Assembly: GCA_965178525.1 (NCBI GenBank)
Contig: CBCXVS010000035.1
Coordinates: forward strand, 1-35,642
Reading direction: 5' to 3'
Source: CBCXVS01 sp965178525
Lineage (GTDB): Bacteria > Tectomicrobia > Entotheonellia > Entotheonellales > Entotheonellaceae
Length of the DNA stretch: 35,642 nucleotides
In this document: in pieces, positions 16,228 through 25,672 of the stretch
How positions within the stretch are numbered: the first letter of the stretch is position 1
How the letters are laid out: the number at the start of each line of letters is the position of its first letter
Position numbers and translations under genes: made by a program
The notes under the pieces: model-generated
The model's database searches: none
The model's input: only the letters and a program-made list of their open reading frames with translations
What the model was told of the DNA's origin: nothing

Positions 16228-19200
16228 TCATGGCCGAGAGGATTCTTCGTCGTGGTCGTGGCCGCAGAGGTGGTCTGTTGGAGCCTGCTCTGGCAAGGCT
16301 GATTGGGCCGCCAATTGCTGCAACTCTTCATATGCAATATCACAGATGCGTCTGGGACCACTGACGGTGATCTCAAAATTAGTATTTTCCAGTTGTCTCT
16401 TCCAGAATTCTGCGAGTTTTTTCCTGATGTTAATTGTTGATGGACCTGTCGCCCTTAGAGCCTGAGCTGCGGCCCGACGCACCTCTGCCTCGTTATCGGC
16501 CAAGAGGGACAGGAGGCGGTCGAGGACGTTCGGAGTGGCGGCGACTTGGCCCAGGGCACCAAAGGCCTGAGCGGTAGCCCGACGCACCTCCGCCTTGGGA
16601 TCGGTCGAGAGGGTCAAGAGGCGGTCGAGGATGTTCGGGGTGGCGGCGACTTGGCCCAGGGCACCAAAGGCCTGAGCGGCTACCCTACGAACGCGTGAGT
16701 TGGAATCGGCCAAGAGAGTTAGGAGGCGGTCGACGATAACAGGAGTGGCGGTGGCTTGGCCCAGGGCTCCGAGAGCTTGAGTAGCGGCCCAGCGCACTTC
16801 CGAATTCGCGTCGGCCGAAAGGGTCAGGAAGCGGTCGAGGACGTTCGGGGTGGCGGCAGCTTGACCCAGGACTCTGAGGGCTTCAGTAGCGGCTCGACGC
16901 ACGTCCGAATTAACATTGGCCGAAAGGGCCAGGAGGCGATCGAGGACGTTCGGGGTGGCGGCAGCTTGACCCAGGGCTCCGAGAGCCTCCGTAGCGGCTC
17001 GACGCACGTCCGAATTCGCATCGGCCGAAAGGGTCAGAAGACGGTCGAGAACAGTGGGCGTGGCAGCTTGACCCAGAGTTCCAAGAGCCTCCGTAGCGGC
17101 CCAACGCACGTCCGAATCGGTATCGGTCGAGAGGATTAGGAGGCGGTCGAGGACGTTCGGGGTGGCGGCAGCTTGGCCCAGGGCTCCGAGAGCCTGAATA
17201 GCGGCCCAACGCACTTCTGCTTCGGCATCGGCCAAGAGGGTCAGGAGGCGGTCGACGATAACAGGAGTGGCGGCGACTTGGCCCAGGGCTCCGAGAGCCT
17301 GAGCGGCGTCCCGACGCACGCTTGCCCCGGCATCAGTCAAGAGGTTCAGGAGGTGGTCGAGGATGTTCGGGGTGGCGGCTTCAGACCCGATCTGCTGTAG
17401 TGCCTGCAAAGCCAGTCTCAGCAAGTTCTGATCCTGACTCGCAAGGCAGCGAAGCAGTTCCTCACGAATCTGTGAGCCTTGAACCGTCGGTATCGCATAA
17501 GTAAAACGTTCGACAACTTCTTGCCGCTGGCGTTCGTAAGGCGTTGTATGCCAAAGGGATATGAGATTGTTGAGCAGTTCTTGCCGGAGCGTGTCCTCGA
17601 TGCCAAGGGAGCCCACATCGGCCAGCGCACGGCAGGCGAAGAGCAGGTCACGTTGCAACACGCTTTCCAGCCAATTGCCTTTGTGGCGGATTTTATGGAT
17701 GAGGTCGCTGGTTAGTCTACGGGCGCGTCGGCCGAAGTGGCGTACATCACTGAGATGACCGACTTCCAGCAGGATGACTTCTTGCCACCATGGATCGTGC
17801 AGACGTTCGAGCGTATATTCGATGTAGTCATCACCATCAGCGATGGCGCGTGCGGCTAGATATTCCTGAAATGTCAGGTGCGAAAAGGCATACACGCCAA
17901 CCTCGCGTTCCACGAGCAAGCCTGCACGTTCATCGATGACGCGCAAAAACAGTTCTGCACGGCGTCGCGCGGTCTGCTCGTTGTCGCCAAACGTCGTGGC
18001 GAACTGGTGTGCGATTTCCCTTTCTAACTGCGTTTTGTCCGCTTCTATGCCTTGCGTACCGCGCTCGTGAAACCAGAGCGCAATGGGTTCCAGGAGTGTC
18101 CGTTTTTCGCTGCGGGTCAACTCGCCATAGGTTGCGAGTTCGCGTGCTGCTTCGCCCCCTTTAGTTTGATCCCAATAGCCCAGGAGCATATCCGTACATT
18201 CGTCGTAGAGCTCGGCTCGGCGTTGCGGCAATCCTACACCGCGTTGATGCACCATAGCGAGCACGGAGAGCAAAAGTGGATTGGGCGCCAATACCTTCAC
18301 ACGTGCATCGGCGCGGATGGCTCGCAACAAGTCGTCGGCCTGGCGCTCGGCCTCAGCGCTGGAATCGGGGGTGTCACCGAGGCGGTCTCGCGTGACGGCA
18401 GAATACCAATTATGGGCGAAGACGGTCATATCCTCATCGTCAAAATCACGTATCAGGCGATCCGTGAAAAGGGGGGTTAAACGCTGCTTCGCTTCGCCTT
18501 CATACCCGCGTGGGCGTGAGGTGACCATATAGCGATTGCCGGGATGGTCACGTGCAAAGGCTGCAATGGCTTCGGTAGCCCGACCGCGCTTGAGCGGATC
18601 GGCGACTTCGTCGAGGCCGTCGAATAACAAAATACAGTTGCCAGCGTCGATATACCGATGAAAGAAATCGTCGGGCAGGTTCAGATAGGGGGCGATCGCA
18701 TGCATATGTTGGTTAAGAAATCGGTGGATCAATGTCGCACCGATGTCTTGCAACTCGCCCTGTTCCTTTAGGTTGTCCAGAAAACGGCTGAAGTCGCGCA
18801 AGGTAATGAGGATAGGTAATCGCTTCTCATCTACCTGCAACCGTTCCCGGGCCATATGACGGGCAAAGGTGAGGGCGAGATACCTGAGCAGCGTGGTTTT
18901 GCCTGCCCCCGGCGCTCCGATGATGACCAAACGCGCATAAGCCGTGAGCGCATCACTGACGGAAAGGTTGACTGGGCTTTCTTTAGCTGCATGCGATCCA
19001 AATGCCTCCCAAACACGCGATTTGCTTGCCTCATCCGGGTCTTCTGTTTCAATATCTTCATATGAGAGAAATTCCTGAAACCGTTGTTGGGGTTGGGTCG
19101 TTGTGAGTTTGACAAAGATCCGTTCCAAGTCCAACGCGAGCGGCGTGTCGGAAGAGACGGAATAAAGTGTGAGTTTGCCGTAGCGGTCAATGATGTGCTG

Positions 19201-19926
19201 GCGATAGAGTTCTTCCAGGCGGCCGTAATCAGCTAATGCCGCGGAGGTGCGTGTAGACTCGGCTAAGGCTGCATCACTTTCAGGGAAACGTCCGAGTTGT
19301 TTAAGAACAGACGCCAACTGCTTGTTGTATTCCGCAGCGAGGGCCAGTTGGAGGTTCGGGCGTTGTAACATCTCTTTGAAGCGACGTTCTTGGCTGCGAA
19401 AGGCTTCCGCTTCCGCCAGCGGGAGTTTTCCGAGAGGCGTTCGCGCCACATGCCAGCCATCGGGTAGGGCAAACGTGACACTAGCTGTGAGCCAATCGGC
19501 GAAGTCAGGCGCTTGTTTCAGCACATCGGTATAGGTTCTCGAGGTCATCCAGAGCACAACAGTGCTTTTCGTGTAGATGATGTCCTCCCGGTGTGCATTA
19601 AGAAAATGTAGCGCGGTCTCGTATTGATCCTGATCATGTTGGGCTAATTCGTCTAAACCGTGGGCGAACACGCAGCGAGGTAGATCGTCCCGTAAGGTGC
19701 GACAGAAGCGCGGTAGGCTCAACTGCTCGGTTTGGGCATAGTCGAACTCATGCAGCGCATACTTCCCGCTCAACTGCTCACCGAGTTCGGCACTCGCTTC
19801 ACGCCGTAGCACGGCGTCATCGACAGTCGCCACGATAAGATGTGCCCGACTGCTATCCCGCACATCGATCACGATATACTGAATCGGTTCGAAGAGCCGG
19901 CCATCAGGGGCGAAGAGTTTGTTCAT
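16228..19926 (-). CDS. NACHT STAND NTPase with C-terminal HEAT repeats
   Basis: This 1232-residue NLR-like protein has an N-terminal region (about 1-160) that looks like the ATPase-like effector-associated domain seen in bacterial STAND proteins (YETALHFLNAHREDIIYTKSTVVLWM), followed by a short TPR-like linker. The NACHT domain has Walker A GAPGAGKTT at about 337-345 and Walker B CILLFDGLDEV at about 431-441, then FSHLTFQEYLAARA as the NACHT C-terminal helical motif near 690-710. Nine HEAT units of 35 residues (about 853-1167) form the sensor arm, followed by a 65-residue tail. STAND proteins detect invaders through such repeats and oligomerise. It is preceded at 16 bp by a P-loop ATPase gene. 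The ATG at 19926 follows AGAAGG. Confidence 0.85.
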   Translation of the reverse strand: MNKLFAPDGRLFEPIQYIVIDVRDSSRAHLIVATVDDAVLRREASAELGEQLSGKYALHEFDYAQTEQLSLPRFCRTLRDDLPRCVFAHGLDELAQHDQDQYETALHFLNAHREDIIYTKSTVVLWMTSRTYTDVLKQAPDFADWLTASVTFALPDGWHVARTPLGKLPLAEAEAFRSQERRFKEMLQRPNLQLALAAEYNKQLASVLKQLGRFPESDAALAESTRTSAALADYGRLEELYRQHIIDRYGKLTLYSVSSDTPLALDLERIFVKLTTTQPQQRFQEFLSYEDIETEDPDEASKSRVWEAFGSHAAKESPVNLSVSDALTAYARLVIIGAPGAGKTTLLRYLALTFARHMARERLQVDEKRLPILITLRDFSRFLDNLKEQGELQDIGATLIHRFLNQHMHAIAPYLNLPDDFFHRYIDAGNCILLFDGLDEVADPLKRGRATEAIAAFARDHPGNRYMVTSRPRGYEGEAKQRLTPLFTDRLIRDFDDEDMTVFAHNWYSAVTRDRLGDTPDSSAEAERQADDLLRAIRADARVKVLAPNPLLLSVLAMVHQRGVGLPQRRAELYDECTDMLLGYWDQTKGGEAARELATYGELTRSEKRTLLEPIALWFHERGTQGIEADKTQLEREIAHQFATTFGDNEQTARRRAELFLRVIDERAGLLVEREVGVYAFSHLTFQEYLAARAIADGDDYIEYTLERLHDPWWQEVILLEVGHLSDVRHFGRRARRLTSDLIHKIRHKGNWLESVLQRDLLFACRALADVGSLGIEDTLRQELLNNLISLWHTTPYERQRQEVVERFTYAIPTVQGSQIREELLRCLASQDQNLLRLALQALQQIGSEAATPNILDHLLNLLTDAGASVRRDAAQALGALGQVAATPVIVDRLLTLLADAEAEVRWAAIQALGALGQAAATPNVLDRLLILSTDTDSDVRWAATEALGTLGQAATPTVLDRLLTLSADANSDVRRAATEALGALGQAAATPNVLDRLLALSANVNSDVRRAATEALRVLGQAAATPNVLDRFLTLSADANSEVRWAATQALGALGQATATPVIVDRLLTLLADSNSRVRRVAAQAFGALGQVAATPNILDRLLTLSTDPKAEVRRATAQAFGALGQVAATPNVLDRLLSLLADNEAEVRRAAAQALRATGPSTINIRKKLAEFWKRQLENTNFEITVSGPRRICDIAYEELQQLAAQSALPEQAPTDHLCGHDHDEESSRP
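16430..17370 (-). repeat. Nine tandem ~105-bp HEAT-coding repeats
   Basis: This stretch encodes nine consecutive HEAT units of the form LLxLxxDxxxxVRRxAxxALGALGQxAATPNVLDR. One unit is a residue shorter. Near-identical DNA stretches recur every 105 bp, showing recent duplication or gene conversion. Variation concentrates in the solvent-exposed residues around the SADANSDVRR position. Confidence 0.85.
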
Positions 19927-19941
19927 CGGCCACGCCTTCTT

Positions 19942-21258
19942 CTATACATCATCCAGCAAATCATCCCAAATGAGTGGATGGACATCGTACCACACTCTCC
20001 GATTGCGATATGCGACAATGAGCAGACCGTGAATAAGCTCATTACTCACTTGGGTATTCTCTGGCCGCTTTGTCTGACGTACGTTACGCAATTCTTCAGT
20101 GGTTTCTCTAGTCAGGCGCTTGGCTAATCGTGCAGCGTAGTCGTCGATGGCCTTCTGCGCCGCAGCACGGCTGATCTTGTCGAGTCCCTCGCGCTCGCTC
20201 GCTTTGCTCGCATCGGCCACCAGCTCGATCAACCACCGCATGACGCCGCCGCTCTTGCCAATCATCAGGGCGAGCACATCGGGTTCGAAGATGTCGTCAG
20301 GCGTGAGAGACAGGGTTTGAAGTCGCTTCCCCACTACCTCTCGCATCATGGCATAGCCCGGTTCGTACGGCTGATCGTCCGCGCTTCTTTCGTAGAGTTT
20401 AACGTTGGGCAGAACATACGATTTGCTTTCTTCTTCTACCTGCCCAAACATGAGAGAATTAGCAATCAGCATGGGTACGGTGTAAATAATACGGCACATT
20501 GGCCCATTCAACGCCCGGCTTTCCAAAAAAATCAACCGAGCTTGTTCCCATCGTTGCAGTTTGTCGAGGCCGTCAACCACGACAAGGGCGGGTTTGTCGC
20601 CCTGCGTTTCGACATCGCCGATAATCAGGTTGACGTTATTGATGATAGTTTGCACCTGTGGCTCGATTTCCCGCTTGCTAGCAACTTCCTCACTTACACC
20701 TGATGTGAACGTAAACGGTCTCAGTGCAGCCTCAGCCAGCTTCTCACCTAAACCAGCGCCGAGTAGACTGGCCCCGAAACAAACCAGTCCCTTAGCCAAT
20801 TCCGTGACATTCAGCGCATTTTGCTCACGTTCTTGCATCTGATAGGTGACCGTGTATACCGAACGTGCTAGTTCTTGGAGATGACGTGGGTCGGGACGGA
20901 GCCCTTCTTGCTCGGCCACCTGAAAGATCGTAGCGCCGAGCAAGTAGAGAAGATCGATCTGGTTGGCCTTGCGGCTGTCGAGATTATGGTCAATGTCGAA
21001 ATAGACCACAAAATAGTCCTGGGTAAAGTGATCGAGCAAGCGCAGGAGCATCGAACTTTTCCCACTGCCACGATGCCCGGTGAAGAAGACGATGGGAGGC
21101 TGAATAAGCTGCGCAGTTTGGCGCAGATCGATCCGCATGTCCCCGAACGGGCTGTGTTCCCGTTCTTGGTAGAAATCACGGCTGCGTTGTCCGACCAGTA
21201 TCTCATTGTGATTGAATACACTGCGGAACTGATCCCAAAATTCTATCGAACGCGCCAT
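19942..21258 (-). CDS. P-loop STAND-type ATPase paired with NACHT protein
   Basis: This 438-residue ATPase has Walker A TGHRGSGKSSMLLRLL near residues 58-73, the strand VVYFDIDHNLD after it, and Walker B PALVVVDGLDKLQ near 230-242. The sensor segment GPMCRIIYTVPMLI follows, then a GGVMRWLIELVADA helical region and a C-terminal winged-helix-like end (IHGLLIVAYRNRRVWYDVHPLIWDDLL). A hydrophobic stretch GLVCFGASLLGAGLG near 160 may touch membrane. The TAG stop is 16 nt before the NACHT ATG and in the same frame with no other stop between, so the two are at least co-transcribed. I infer a two-component defence or signalling module. Confidence 0.7.
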   Translation of the reverse strand: MARSIEFWDQFRSVFNHNEILVGQRSRDFYQEREHSPFGDMRIDLRQTAQLIQPPIVFFTGHRGSGKSSMLLRLLDHFTQDYFVVYFDIDHNLDSRKANQIDLLYLLGATIFQVAEQEGLRPDPRHLQELARSVYTVTYQMQEREQNALNVTELAKGLVCFGASLLGAGLGEKLAEAALRPFTFTSGVSEEVASKREIEPQVQTIINNVNLIIGDVETQGDKPALVVVDGLDKLQRWEQARLIFLESRALNGPMCRIIYTVPMLIANSLMFGQVEEESKSYVLPNVKLYERSADDQPYEPGYAMMREVVGKRLQTLSLTPDDIFEPDVLALMIGKSGGVMRWLIELVADASKASEREGLDKISRAAAQKAIDDYAARLAKRLTRETTEELRNVRQTKRPENTQVSNELIHGLLIVAYRNRRVWYDVHPLIWDDLLDDV

Positions 21259-21288
21259 GCGTGCTCCTTGTGTGCCATGTAATCCCTT

Positions 21289-22251
21289 TCACCCCTGGGG
21301 CGCATTGAGCACACGGATCGGTTCACCCTTGAGAAACGCCTGTATATCTTCCAGCGCCTCTCCGTAGAAGACTCGATACGTTTCTTCCGTAACATACCCC
21401 ATGTGCGGCGTGATCACAATGTTGTCCAGCCGCCGCAGAGGGTGATCCAAAGGCAGGGGCTCAAGGTCAAAAACATCTAGCGCAGCACCCGCAATAGTAC
21501 CCTGTTCCAGCGCCTGAATCAGTGCCGCTTCGTCTACAATCGGTCCGCGCGAGGTATTGACGAGATAGGCTGTCGATTTCATCTGGCCCAATTCCCCGGC
21601 TCCCACCAAGCCACGTGTGCGGTCGCTCAACACGAGATGAATCGTGAGGATATCGGAACGTGAAAGCAACTCGTCTTTGCTCACGCGCGCCGCGCCACCT
21701 GCCTGCGCGCGTTCTGCCGTGAGATTCTGACTCCAGGCGATGACGTCCATACCAAAGGCATTGCCGACGGCCGCAACTTGCGAGCCGAGCCGGCCTAGGC
21801 CCATGACGCCCAGCGTTTTCCCTTGTAAGCTCAGGCCCATACTGACTTGCCAATGTCCCGAGCGCGTGGCGTGATCCTCACGCGGAATCTGCCGCACGAT
21901 GGCCAGGATCAACCCCCAGGTGAGTTCCGCCGTGGGATAGGGGAGCCCACCCGTGCCGCAGACCAGCGTATGGCAGTCGCTCGCCGCTTGCAGGTCAATG
22001 GCGGCGTTGCGCATCCCGGCCGTAATGAGGAGCTTGAGGTTCGGCAGGCGTTCGAGCAGGCGACGGGGAAACGGGGTGCGTTCGCGCATTGCCATGATGA
22101 TGTCGAAGTCTTGGAGACGCGCGACCAGGGCGTCTCCCTTAAACAGATGATCTTGAAACACCTGAACCTCTGTATCGGGAGGCAGCGTGCTCCAGTCGGC
22201 CATTTGCATGGCCACATTCTGGTAATCGTCCAATAACGCCACACGGACCAT
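21289..22251 (-). CDS. D-isomer-specific 2-hydroxyacid dehydrogenase
   Basis: This 320-residue enzyme has the NAD-binding GVMGLGRLGSQVA loop, and the catalytic trio: Arg in NTSRGPIVDE, Glu in DVFDLEPLP, and His in TPHMGY. It should interconvert a 2-oxoacid and the D-2-hydroxyacid, or act as a phosphoglycerate dehydrogenase-like enzyme; no ACT domain is present. Length is typical. It lies just upstream, in transcription order, of the STAND module start (30 bp gap) and could share its transcript, though a functional link is unlikely. Confidence 0.85.
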   Translation of the reverse strand: MVRVALLDDYQNVAMQMADWSTLPPDTEVQVFQDHLFKGDALVARLQDFDIIMAMRERTPFPRRLLERLPNLKLLITAGMRNAAIDLQAASDCHTLVCGTGGLPYPTAELTWGLILAIVRQIPREDHATRSGHWQVSMGLSLQGKTLGVMGLGRLGSQVAAVGNAFGMDVIAWSQNLTAERAQAGGAARVSKDELLSRSDILTIHLVLSDRTRGLVGAGELGQMKSTAYLVNTSRGPIVDEAALIQALEQGTIAGAALDVFDLEPLPLDHPLRRLDNIVITPHMGYVTEETYRVFYGEALEDIQAFLKGEPIRVLNAPQG

Positions 22252-22524
22252 GGTCAGACCTCCTATGTTCAGCGATGATCGATGTATCTCTACAGGCGGC
22301 GGGTGTCGTCTCGATGGCAGGCATCATAACGAAAGCGGCGAGTGTACGCCAGAGGCCCAATTTTGCTCCTGGGCTCTGTGTGCTTTATATTGGTAACGAG
22401 AGTCGAAACCGGGATACGAGTCGAGATGGAACGCCTCAGAGAGTAGAGAACCAAGCGCGCGTGAGACGGCGCCGCCTGTCTAGGCGGACCGAGGCGTGTC
22501 TGCAGAGGTAGGAAATGACGCGTT

Positions 22525-24513
22525 ATGGCAACACCTCCTGCTGGCCATCGGATTAACCTGCATCGATCGATCGTCTTCAAAAACATTCTGCTGTTTGTCC
22601 TGATTCTTCTCGCGGTCGTCATTCCGCTTGCGCTCAGCCATTATGAAGATAGTCGCGACGCAGAGATCGAAGCGCTAGCCGCGAGGCTTGAGGTCGCTGC
22701 CGAGCGGGGTCTGGCCCGGCTCGATCCCATCGCGGTCGTGAGCATGACCGAGCCGGAGCATAAACGGTCACCCGTGTATCGGGGCATTCTCCGCACCCTG
22801 CGGAGCTTGGAAAAGGAGTTTGAAGTCAACGATGCCATCCTCATGCGTCGAGAGGATGATGGCCGCTATTCCTACATTGCCGTGGGCAGTGACGATTTTG
22901 ACATTGGGGAATACGTGCAGATTCATGAATGGTTTCCGCCAACGTATCAGGCCACGGAAGCAACCTGGCAGAAGGGCGCCATCATTCATAGCAAGCTTTT
23001 TGGGGGGAAGGTGATTGATGAGGATGTGCCGGAGACGCTGCGGTTTTTCTGCCGCCTGTTCACCTTCACCCGTGTCAGCAACACGCGCCTTTGGCATCGT
23101 GCCTGCAGTCCTGCGGGCACCAACTATAATTTCGATTTTGACTTGCCACAATTCGTGCAGATCAACGCCCCGCTGATGCTTGGCGATGAGGTCGCCGCTA
23201 TTTTAATGCTGAATAAGTTTGCCAATCCTGTGGCGGCAGCCGTGCGGGCGAAAACCTTGCGTTTGATGCTTCATACAATCGGGATTGTGGTGGTGGGATT
23301 GACGCTCTTTGGCTATGCCTCGGCCCGCATGTTACGCCCACTGAAAAACCTCACGACGGCAGCGGGCGACGTGGCCCAGGGCAATCTCGATGTCACGATT
23401 CCCCCAGCCCGTAGCCGGGATGAGGTGGGCCGCCTGACCGGGACCTTTGGCACCATGCTCGACGGCTTGCGGCAGCGCGATTTTATTCGCGATACCTTTG
23501 GCCGCTACCTCAGTAAGGAGATCGTTGAGGAAGTCTTGGGCTCTCCTGATGGCCTGAAGCTAGGCGGTGAGATCCGCAACATTACGATCCTCGTGTCCGA
23601 TTTGCGCGGGTTTACCTCTATGACGGCGCGCTTATCGCCGCATGACGTGATCGATATCTTGAATCGCTACCTCGGCGCCATGGTCGATATTCTGACGACC
23701 TATCGGGGAACGGTCGATGAATTTCAAGGCGATGGTATTTTGGCCTTCTTTGGCGCGCCGTTTGAGGCAGCGGACGATCATGAACGCGCCGTGGCGTGTG
23801 CCATCGAAATGCAAACCGCTCTGGTGCACATCAACGCCGAGCAACACCGCCGTGGCTTGCCTGAACTCCATATGGGAATCGGGATCAATACCGGCGAAGT
23901 CATCGTCGGCAATATCGGCTCGGAAAAACGGACGAAATACGGGGCGGTGGGCAGCACGATCAATGAGGCCTACCGGATCGAATCCTATACGGTCGGCGGT
24001 CAAATCCTGATCAGTCCCACGGTCTACGAACACGTGCGTAGCCTGGTGCAAGTCCGGAGCACACAGGATGTCCAATTTAAAGGTCTCAGCGAGGCGGTAA
24101 CATTGTATGATATTGAGGCGTTACAAGGGCGCTACGCCTGTGCTCTGCCAGAGAGAACACCCGAGGATTTCATCACGCTTGCCGCGCCATTACCCGTCAT
24201 TTGTTTTCCGGTGGAAGGCAAAACCGTATCGGAGCAGGCCTTGCGTGGCACGATTACCCGCCTGGCCGAATCGTCTGCAGAAGCGGTATTCGACGGGCCG
24301 GTGACGCTCCATAGCAATATTCAGCTGCGCTTGGAGCCTCCCGAGCCTGTGGAACTTTCCGAGGTCTATGCCAAGATTGTGGTGCTGATACAAGACACCG
24401 ACACCGTCACGCCAGCGCATGTGTGTCTCGGCTTCACCTCACTCCCTGAGGATGTCAAAGCCTTTCTGGAACAGCAGCGGAATGCGGAATGCGGAATAGA
24501 AGGGATCCGGTGA
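22525..24513 (+). CDS. Membrane class III nucleotide cyclase with HAMP domain
   Basis: This 662-residue receptor-type cyclase has TM1 at about 18-38 (IVFKNILLFVLILLAVVIPLAL), a periplasmic sensor to about 245, TM2 (LHTIGIVVVGLTLFGYAS), then HAMP (LRPLKNLTTAAGDVAQGNL). The cyclase domain begins near 350 with ITILVSDLRGFTSM (metal Asp), continues with DEFQGDGILAFFGAP (second metal Asp), and ends with YGAVGSTINEAYRIES (transition-state Asn and Arg). The adenine-specifying Lys of DKFIGD-type enzymes is Glu here and the second specificity position is Gly, so ATP use is not assured. The C-terminal 120 residues are unassigned. The last residues (RNAECGIEG) are encoded by a heptamer repeat. Confidence 0.85.
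   Translation: MATPPAGHRINLHRSIVFKNILLFVLILLAVVIPLALSHYEDSRDAEIEALAARLEVAAERGLARLDPIAVVSMTEPEHKRSPVYRGILRTLRSLEKEFEVNDAILMRREDDGRYSYIAVGSDDFDIGEYVQIHEWFPPTYQATEATWQKGAIIHSKLFGGKVIDEDVPETLRFFCRLFTFTRVSNTRLWHRACSPAGTNYNFDFDLPQFVQINAPLMLGDEVAAILMLNKFANPVAAAVRAKTLRLMLHTIGIVVVGLTLFGYASARMLRPLKNLTTAAGDVAQGNLDVTIPPARSRDEVGRLTGTFGTMLDGLRQRDFIRDTFGRYLSKEIVEEVLGSPDGLKLGGEIRNITILVSDLRGFTSMTARLSPHDVIDILNRYLGAMVDILTTYRGTVDEFQGDGILAFFGAPFEAADDHERAVACAIEMQTALVHINAEQHRRGLPELHMGIGINTGEVIVGNIGSEKRTKYGAVGSTINEAYRIESYTVGGQILISPTVYEHVRSLVQVRSTQDVQFKGLSEAVTLYDIEALQGRYACALPERTPEDFITLAAPLPVICFPVEGKTVSEQALRGTITRLAESSAEAVFDGPVTLHSNIQLRLEPPEPVELSEVYAKIVVLIQDTDTVTPAHVCLGFTSLPEDVKAFLEQQRNAECGIEGIR
24477..24497. repeat. 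Heptamer repeat GAATGCG, left arm
   Basis: GCGGAATGCGGAATGCGGAAT holds about three units of a 7-bp repeat and forms the 3' end of the cyclase coding sequence. It is the reverse complement of part of the array at 24641-24675, so transcripts could fold into a long stem. Confidence 0.8.
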
Positions 24514-24640
24514 TGGTTGAGAATCCGATGCGCCTCGATAGCGCTGCTAAGAGATGACGCCAACAGGAGGCCGTATCATAAACGTCAGTATACCTTACAA
24601 CGCCATGTCTGTACGTCTATCAGCTCCGCGTGTCATTTCC

Positions 24641-24675
24641 CGCATTCCGCATTCCGCATTCCGCATTCCGCATTC
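24641..24675. repeat. Heptamer tandem repeat CGCATTC x5, right arm
   Basis: Five perfect copies of CGCATTC lie between the convergent cyclase and hemD genes, complementary to the left arm about 145 bp away. The two arms may act as a bidirectional terminator, or may simply mark slippage expansion at an older palindrome. Confidence 0.85.
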
Positions 24676-24706
24676 GGGATCTTGCCGCCTGTGCGCCGGT
24701 GTTTTT

Positions 24707-25516
24707 CTATGCCGTGTGACAGGCATCTATCATCGCCTCGACCAGACCCGAAATCGTGTACTCTGTGGCCACGACGTCAACGCGCAGGCCCCGTTCGCGA
24801 GCGGTATCCGCCGTGATGGGACCAATGGTGGCCACGAGTGCATGGGCCGCCAGGGCTTGGGCGCGTTCCGGCCCAACTTGATCCAAAAAATGGTGCACGA
24901 TGCTGCTCGATGTAAAGGTCAGCATATCCACCCCTGTATCGAGCGCAGCGAGGTCTGCTGTTGTGGGGTTGACGCGGATCGTGTGATAGGCTGGCACTTC
25001 GACGACATCGGCCCCGGCATCCTGGAGACCGGTGCGCAACGCATCACGGGCGATGTCAGCTCTTGGCAAGAGAAAGCGTTGCCCCACGGGGTTGGGAATG
25101 GCCTCTACGAGCGCCTCCGCAACATAACGGCCGGGCATCACCGCCACTTGCAGGCCCTGTGCCTCGATCGCCTGCGCGGTGGCTGGGCCGATAGCTGCCA
25201 GACGTATCGGAGTCCATGCCTGGGTTTCGATCCCGAGCCGCTGCAGCCGCTGCCACACGTGTTGCACGCCATTTACACTGGTGAAGATCGCCCAATCAAA
25301 GCTTGCAAGCTGGCGTAGGGCTGCGTCGAGCGCGGCATAATTGTCGGTTGGGGGTACAATACGAATCGTTGGAAAGGCGAGTGGGATCGCGCCCAGTGCC
25401 TGGAGACGCTGTTCGAGTTCGGAGGCTTGCTCCCGAGCTCGTGTGACGAGGATGCGCTTCTGCTGCAGGGCATCACTGGCGCGGGTGTGGTTGGGCTGGC
25501 TCGCGGAGCTCTCCAT
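24707..25516 (-). CDS. hemD: Uroporphyrinogen-III synthase
   Basis: HemD closes and inverts hydroxymethylbilane to uroporphyrinogen III in haem, cobalamin and sirohaem synthesis. The 269-residue protein has the bilobed pattern: KRILVTRAREQASELEQRLQALGAIPLAFPTIRI, then FDWAIFTSVNGVQHVWQRL, LAAIGPATAQAIEAQGLQV at the hinge, LLPRADIARDALRTGLQDAG, and a final VATIGPITADTARERGLRV lobe. Length fits. It is transcribed alone here, with no neighbouring hemC or hemB in the window. An AAGGAG lies 11 nt before the chosen ATG. Confidence 0.85.
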   Translation of the reverse strand: MESSASQPNHTRASDALQQKRILVTRAREQASELEQRLQALGAIPLAFPTIRIVPPTDNYAALDAALRQLASFDWAIFTSVNGVQHVWQRLQRLGIETQAWTPIRLAAIGPATAQAIEAQGLQVAVMPGRYVAEALVEAIPNPVGQRFLLPRADIARDALRTGLQDAGADVVEVPAYHTIRVNPTTADLAALDTGVDMLTFTSSSIVHHFLDQVGPERAQALAAHALVATIGPITADTARERGLRVDVVATEYTISGLVEAMIDACHTA

Positions 25517-25672
25517 GAACGCTCATTCTCCTTCGGAAAGATATGACGACACCTGTTGATCACGGTTGCTTTATCATACCGTGCGTTGACAGGCGGATCC
25601 AGCTTGATCCCTCTGAGCTATGACCGATGGATGGCCGCAAAGAGTGCGGCGTATGGTAAATGAGTAAAACGT

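Noticed and set aside
16756..17139. Forward-strand repetitive ORF opposite the HEAT units
   Set aside because: It is the antisense reading of the HEAT-coding repeats.
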